Shown: piece after piece, positions 59,687-64,000 of the stretch
Numbering within the stretch: the first letter of the stretch is position 1
Layout: each line of letters opens with the position of its first letter
Assembly: GCA_964017235.1 (NCBI GenBank)
Contig: OZ024929.1
Coordinates: 159,077,609-159,141,608, forward strand
Direction: 5' to 3'
Length of the DNA: 64,000 nt
Source of the DNA: Sabellastarte sp. h YS-2021
Lineage: Eukaryota > Annelida > Polychaeta > Sabellida > Sabellidae
Notes under the pieces: model-generated
What the model was told of the DNA's origin: nothing
Databases searched by the model: none
The model's input: the letters and a program-made list of their open reading frames with translations, nothing else
Made by a program: the position numbers and the translations under genes

Positions 59687-62600
59687 GTAAGTTTATCCAT
59701 GATAATCTTGTGGCTTTAAAGATTGCTCAAGTGCTAGGGAAATAAACTGACTACAGAGACAGAATTTTTAGAAACAATTGATCTCTTTTTTGTTAAGTAT
59801 AACTGTAGTTTTGATAATATTCTCATACAATTGGCCCTAGGTCACTCGTTTTCATTTTTAAAAAGTTATGCCAGAGTACTCATGAGAGACTAAAGTAATG
59901 GTTAAAAGTATGCAATTGCAAAAATTACTCCTCATTTTATCACTGCACAAAATGGTGTGAGTGAAACATTTGCCTCTTTGTTTTGATAGGACATGTTGGG
60001 ATGGAAGATTAATTATTAAAGTGACATAGTGTACAATAATTGGTACAAAACATAAATTGTTAATGATACCCAGCCCTAAAGGGCTTACTAGATATACAAC
60101 CCAAGTGATACTTTCTGACAGAGAGTGACAGTGGTTTACTTGTATAATACATGCATGTAAATAGTAGAGAAATTTATAAAAATTCTAATATCTGACTAAT
60201 CTGACTTATATCTGACCAGTCAGATTAGTACGAAATCTTGTAGAATTTCTATCTAATAGTTTCAAAATTAGGATTTCATGCATGCATAAAACATATATTT
60301 TAGTTAAATGGTACACCCATTGATTATGTTCACCAAAATATGGTATATTTTACTAATGTCTTGTCAAAAAGTTGTAACATTCTTCACAACCGGTTTATTC
60401 TTGAATTAAAATGAAACACTGATAATGTTATAGTCATAAATACTTTGCAGCACTAACAAAACAGTTTCAAAATTGTGATGTTAGAGTGGCATCATAAAAA
60501 TTGTGATGATATTATAATGCAACTCTTGTGTCATGGCGACTTCCTAAACCCCTGTGGTCCTATTTTCTGAAAATAAATCAGTTAAATGATTTAAATTTTT
60601 TGTTCGTGTGAATCCTTGGGTATAAAAACTGAGCTTTTTGGAGGAGTGCTTCAGTTGTTATAAATTACAAACAGTTGATGACAACTATTCCTTTCATTCT
60701 GGGAAATATGGAATAAAATACACTCCACATAGTGTAGCTTTCTACGATGTTTTATTGTTTCTTCAAGAATATATCATTTTCATTCAAATCTCCTAGTATG
60801 ATAATTAAACAGATTATTTTTGACAGATTGCCAATATATAAGAAGTATATTAAGACAGAATATTAGGTAATGACTTTTATTTTCAGACCTTTGAATCATA
60901 GAATAAAATACACCACAAAAATGAATGATAAATGTTAAATCAACATTCTGTTTACTCAGTATATATCTACATATAAAGTCTTTATGCTTGACATTCTAAG
61001 GCAATACACTAAGATAACTATAGTTTCCAGAGTGAAGTAAGTAAATATCTGACCAATGTACATTTGTTTAATTATGCTACAAGAACATCATGTTTATTTA
61101 ATATAGATTATTGTCTTTTGAGTAAATAACTTGACACATATTGAATATCTTGTATATGGATACAATGCTAGATGAATAGTGGTTCATCTGTGACCTTAAA
61201 TACGGTAAACAGTGTCAGATTAGTAGTCCAAAAGTAGATTCAGCCAAAATGGATTAGTTTTAGAGCTAAACAAAATAATGGTAAGAACAATAGGATCCTG
61301 GATTTAGTATGATCCATTTGCAATATGACATGGTATTATTGTCATGGCTACTTATCTTTATATTTCTTTTTAGATTTTATTAAAGAAACATAAAATCAAC
61401 ATTTTTTCTCCATTCGTTTAATTATTTGCCTAAGAATGCCACATTTTATTGATGCGTAACTTAAACAAAGACTTAATAAAATACAACGTGCTTTAAAGTA
61501 AGCATTTTAAAAATATAGTGTTTTCATCTGCCAATAAATTTGGATTTTACAATAGTTCAGTTTCCTAATTTCCAAGTTTTTACTACCATTGAATACAGTT
61601 CAAATTTAATACAGCACAATCTGTTGTAAAGAGACCAAGAAATATAATTATGTTAATAATGCCTTGGATTGCTTAGATTTAAAAAAGCAAAATTTTATTG
61701 TCCTAATACTGTATTCATTTATATATAAAATATATAATGAAACAATTCCTTAAACATGAATCACTTAATTTGAATTCCCAGTTTCTGTTGAAAGCTGTAC
61801 TAGAAGAAGAAAAGCCCAACAGTTAGTCACAAATATTTCACCTATGTTGAACCATTCATAATTCAATGTCGATATGAAATATTAAATGTTCAAATGTCTT
61901 CAAATATGACTGGAGTGTTTGAAAAGGACAATTTTCAACTTTTATTTATTGAAGAATTAATTTCAATATTTTAAATAAACTTTTTTACCTATACCTTGTA
62001 GATGTAACTAATTTGTAATAATTATTATAATTATGAAACAAGTAAATCAAGTCAGTTGAGCAAAAGTTTTCTTTTATCAGTCCCTGTTTGAAACTGAGTA
62101 GCCCACAAAAGTGGTGACAAGTTAATTGCTAAAAATTCCAACATCCAAACACTTTCTTGTTAACTATATCATAAATCATGTTAATGAAGGGAGTATAATC
62201 CCCCCCACCCCCCACTCCCTCTCCCCAAAACCAAAGAATAACACTCCTTAATCCCTAAAAGAAATTAATCCAGCCTCCAACTTTTGTAGCCACCCCATAT
62301 TGATTGCAATCTTCACAGAAGTTGGCCTCCTTCTTCCTGGTTGGATGAAAAATGTTGTAATTGTGCTGTTAACAGAACAATATCCCTGCCTCTTTAACTT
62401 CTCTGTATGGAAGCAAAGTGTTTTAACAAACTCCTAAGCAGCTTTAAGCCACCAGGGGGTGTGGGTATATAATCGACAATCACTTGATGTAATTCAGTAT
62501 TATCAAACTTTACCTCTCTACAGAAACAAGAGATTGAGAAAAGGGTAATTTGTATATTAAAACATAAATGGTTAATATTCCTCTCAGTCTCTAGCTGTGA

Positions 62601-62920
62601 GGTTATTGTACTCATACATGTTCAGTTACTTATTTACTGGGGGAGTCAAATTGTCACGGTGATTACTGGTGGCACTAAGACTTAAATTGCTTGAGTTTTT
62701 CTCAGTCATATCTCAGTCTGGATTTTTGGGGGAAGGTGGCACTGATACCAAAATTGCAGTACTACAGCAAGATACATTGTATATAAATAGAAGTTACTGG
62801 CAAGTGGAAAGTCAGAGCATTCTTCACTGAAAACAGAAGCACGCTTTTCTGCATTTTTGCTGTTATTAAGTCTAGAGAATTTCGTGAAAAAATAAAGTTT
62901 GAAATAGACAAAAAGACACC
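59687..62920. other. AT-rich region between last ERCC4 exon and next gene
   Basis: No ERCC4 nuclease or HhH2 exons were found. A possible LINE tail in reverse ('acccagccctaaagggctta') is at 60070-60090. A weak exon-like piece near 61783-61821 (FLLKAVLEEEKPN) does not fit the splice phase. C-rich tract near 62203-62226. Confidence 0.5.
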
Positions 62921-62980
62921 ATGTTGGGACAGGAAAACAGCAGTGATTTATTTTCTGATGAGTTTTACTCTGAATTAAAG
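62921..62980 (+). CDS. First coding exon of an unidentified gene (bZIP-like?)
   Basis: ATG at 62921 in a good context (acaccATGt) with an in-frame TGA upstream at about 62898. Encodes MLGQENSSDLFSDEFYSELK, then donor GTAAGT at 62981 in phase 0. The acidic, aromatic-spaced pattern resembles a transactivation domain. An ATF6/CREB3-type factor is a guess from style only. Confidence 0.5.
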
Positions 62981-63461
62981 GTAAGTTGGACAATATGTCT
63001 ATATTTACTTCCAAAAAAAATTTTTTTTTTTAAAGAGGAGATTTTGAAATGAATTAATATGTTCAATTGATGGAAGAATTTAAAAAAAAATAACTAACTG
63101 GCAAATTTAAATCAGATGAAGTTGTAAAAGTTAATTTCTCTTTAAATTGCAAGATTGTTTAAAGCTGTACAATTGTAAAAGTAATCTGAAAACTAATGTT
63201 TATTGGGAGAGTTTCAAGTGTTTTTCAGCTAATAGGGTCTGCGGGTAAAAGTAAAAAAATCTCGATCACCAGTGATAATGATAATGTTTTAACATTGGTT
63301 AGCAGGATCTCTTAAACAAAATTCTCCGTATTTGTACAAAAGAATTTTTTTTTTATCGTTGACATAAGATAAACTTTTGTTTAAAAGTGTTATGATAGTA
63401 ATATATTGTGGTAACAATAATAAATTAATAATATTAATATTTGTTCTACCATTTTTCTCAG

Positions 63462-63646
63462 GTGTTTGATGAACAGAACTGGTTTTCTCCTATCGATGAT
63501 GACACCCCTACTAAAGCCAGGGCTGTCACTCCCTGTATGAACTCCTCACTCACTCAGAGTCCTACCAACTTCCACAACACCACTGCGGTCAGTGGTGTGT
63601 CCTCAGCATTGGGAGTGACAGCCCCAATCAGTCCCGACAGTGACAG
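63462..63646 (+). CDS. Second exon of the same unidentified gene
   Basis: Acceptor tttttctcag, donor GTAATT at 63647; 61 codons plus two bases, phase 0 on entry. Begins VFDEQNWFSPIDDD, then a Ser/Thr/Pro-rich stretch ending ISPDSD. Follows the first exon without a stop. No DNA-binding domain is reached before the window ends. Confidence 0.55.
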
Positions 63647-64000
63647 GTAATTAGAATATTTTATTCATTAGACTGGTGTGCAGATATTGAAAAGTATCAA
63701 ATTTCAATATTAAAATGAAACAGAAAATGGCAAGATGTGCACTTAAAAATAAATACCATACAAATTGTATAAAGTTATGAAAAATTTTGCAGTTAGTTGA
63801 TTATACAATAGCAAGTACATTGCTATAAAGTAATAAATTATTGGTTAATTACTGAAATTTGAAAATTGTAACAGGGGTCAGACCCATTCAATTTATACCA
63901 TAGGAAGAGAAAAGAACTTTTAAGTTTTGAATGACTTAATTAACTGTAGATATATGTAATTCAATTATCACTTGTGGAGATTTATTACCCCTCCCCCTCC
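63647..64000. other. Intron 2 of the unidentified gene, to window end
   Basis: AT-rich, nothing recognised; ends in a C-rich stretch. Confidence 0.45.

Noticed and set aside
61783..61821. Possible ERCC4 exon (FLLKAVLEEEKPN)
   Set aside because: Would need phase 0, but exon 10 ends in phase 1; in the required phase the peptide does not resemble XPF.

Overview
The window is eukaryotic, AT-rich and almost entirely non-coding in the bacterial sense: short exons with GT/AG borders, long introns and very dense transposable-element (TE) content. The mix of TEs (DIRS tyrosine-recombinase retrotransposons, Helitron/Helentron-like elements with tandem-repeat cores like the 'pearl' elements known from oysters, tRNA-derived SINEs ending in a 'gttgaaagcgatgtaaa'-type tail, hAT/MULE/piggyBac MITEs, CR1/L2-like LINEs) and the protein similarities suggest a metazoan, most likely a marine mollusc (bivalve). 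That organism call is inference.

Three host genes are visible. (1) A first coding exon on the minus strand at 6406-6539 resembles the first WD40 blade of PLAA (phospholipase A2-activating protein, the ubiquitin/Cdc48 adaptor, yeast Doa1). (2) The 5' half of ERCC4/XPF (DNA-repair endonuclease subunit, helicase-like half) runs on the plus strand from 26227 to 59686 in ten exons with consistent splice phases. (3) A new plus-strand gene seems to start at 62921 (two exons, acidic/Ser-Thr-rich N-terminus, perhaps a bZIP factor such as ATF6). The ERCC4 exons for the nuclease and helix-hairpin-helix half are not found between 59687 and that start.

Layout. 1-600: 168-bp tandem repeat. 1280-1510: degenerate 145-bp repeat. 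1841-2199: hAT MITE. 2421-5714: MULE-type transposon with a ZSWIM/MULE-like ORF and a PHD finger, itself split by a 534-bp hAT MITE and a 1136-bp MULE MITE. 6406-6539: PLAA exon. 7000-10000: mostly quiet. 10680-10960: broken MADF-like fragment. 11331-12588: 627-bp segment in two direct copies, 631 bp apart, involving a solo LTR. 13650-15725: second MULE with a Ulp1 (C48) protease fragment. 16720-17186: third MULE MITE. 18450-18770: 21-bp minisatellite. 19500-20440: LINE fragment. 20640-24950: several Helentron-like elements. 26227 onward: ERCC4.

ERCC4 introns are filled with TEs: intron 1 has a piggyBac-type MITE; intron 2 has a nested TIR element with a hAT and a LINE; intron 3 a Helentron-like element; intron 4 (16 kb) a Helentron-like element plus an old DIRS element (35793-48291) that was itself invaded by a 7-kb, tandem-duplicated Helentron-like element; intron 7 a young DIRS element (about 51495-57305) with largely intact gag-like, RT/RNase H and tyrosine recombinase frames. 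Both DIRS elements end within 17 and about 40 bp of an ERCC4 splice acceptor. I saw no sign of a bacterial-type system, CRISPR array or tRNA/rRNA gene. The most unusual material is the nested TE architecture and the apparent truncation of ERCC4.
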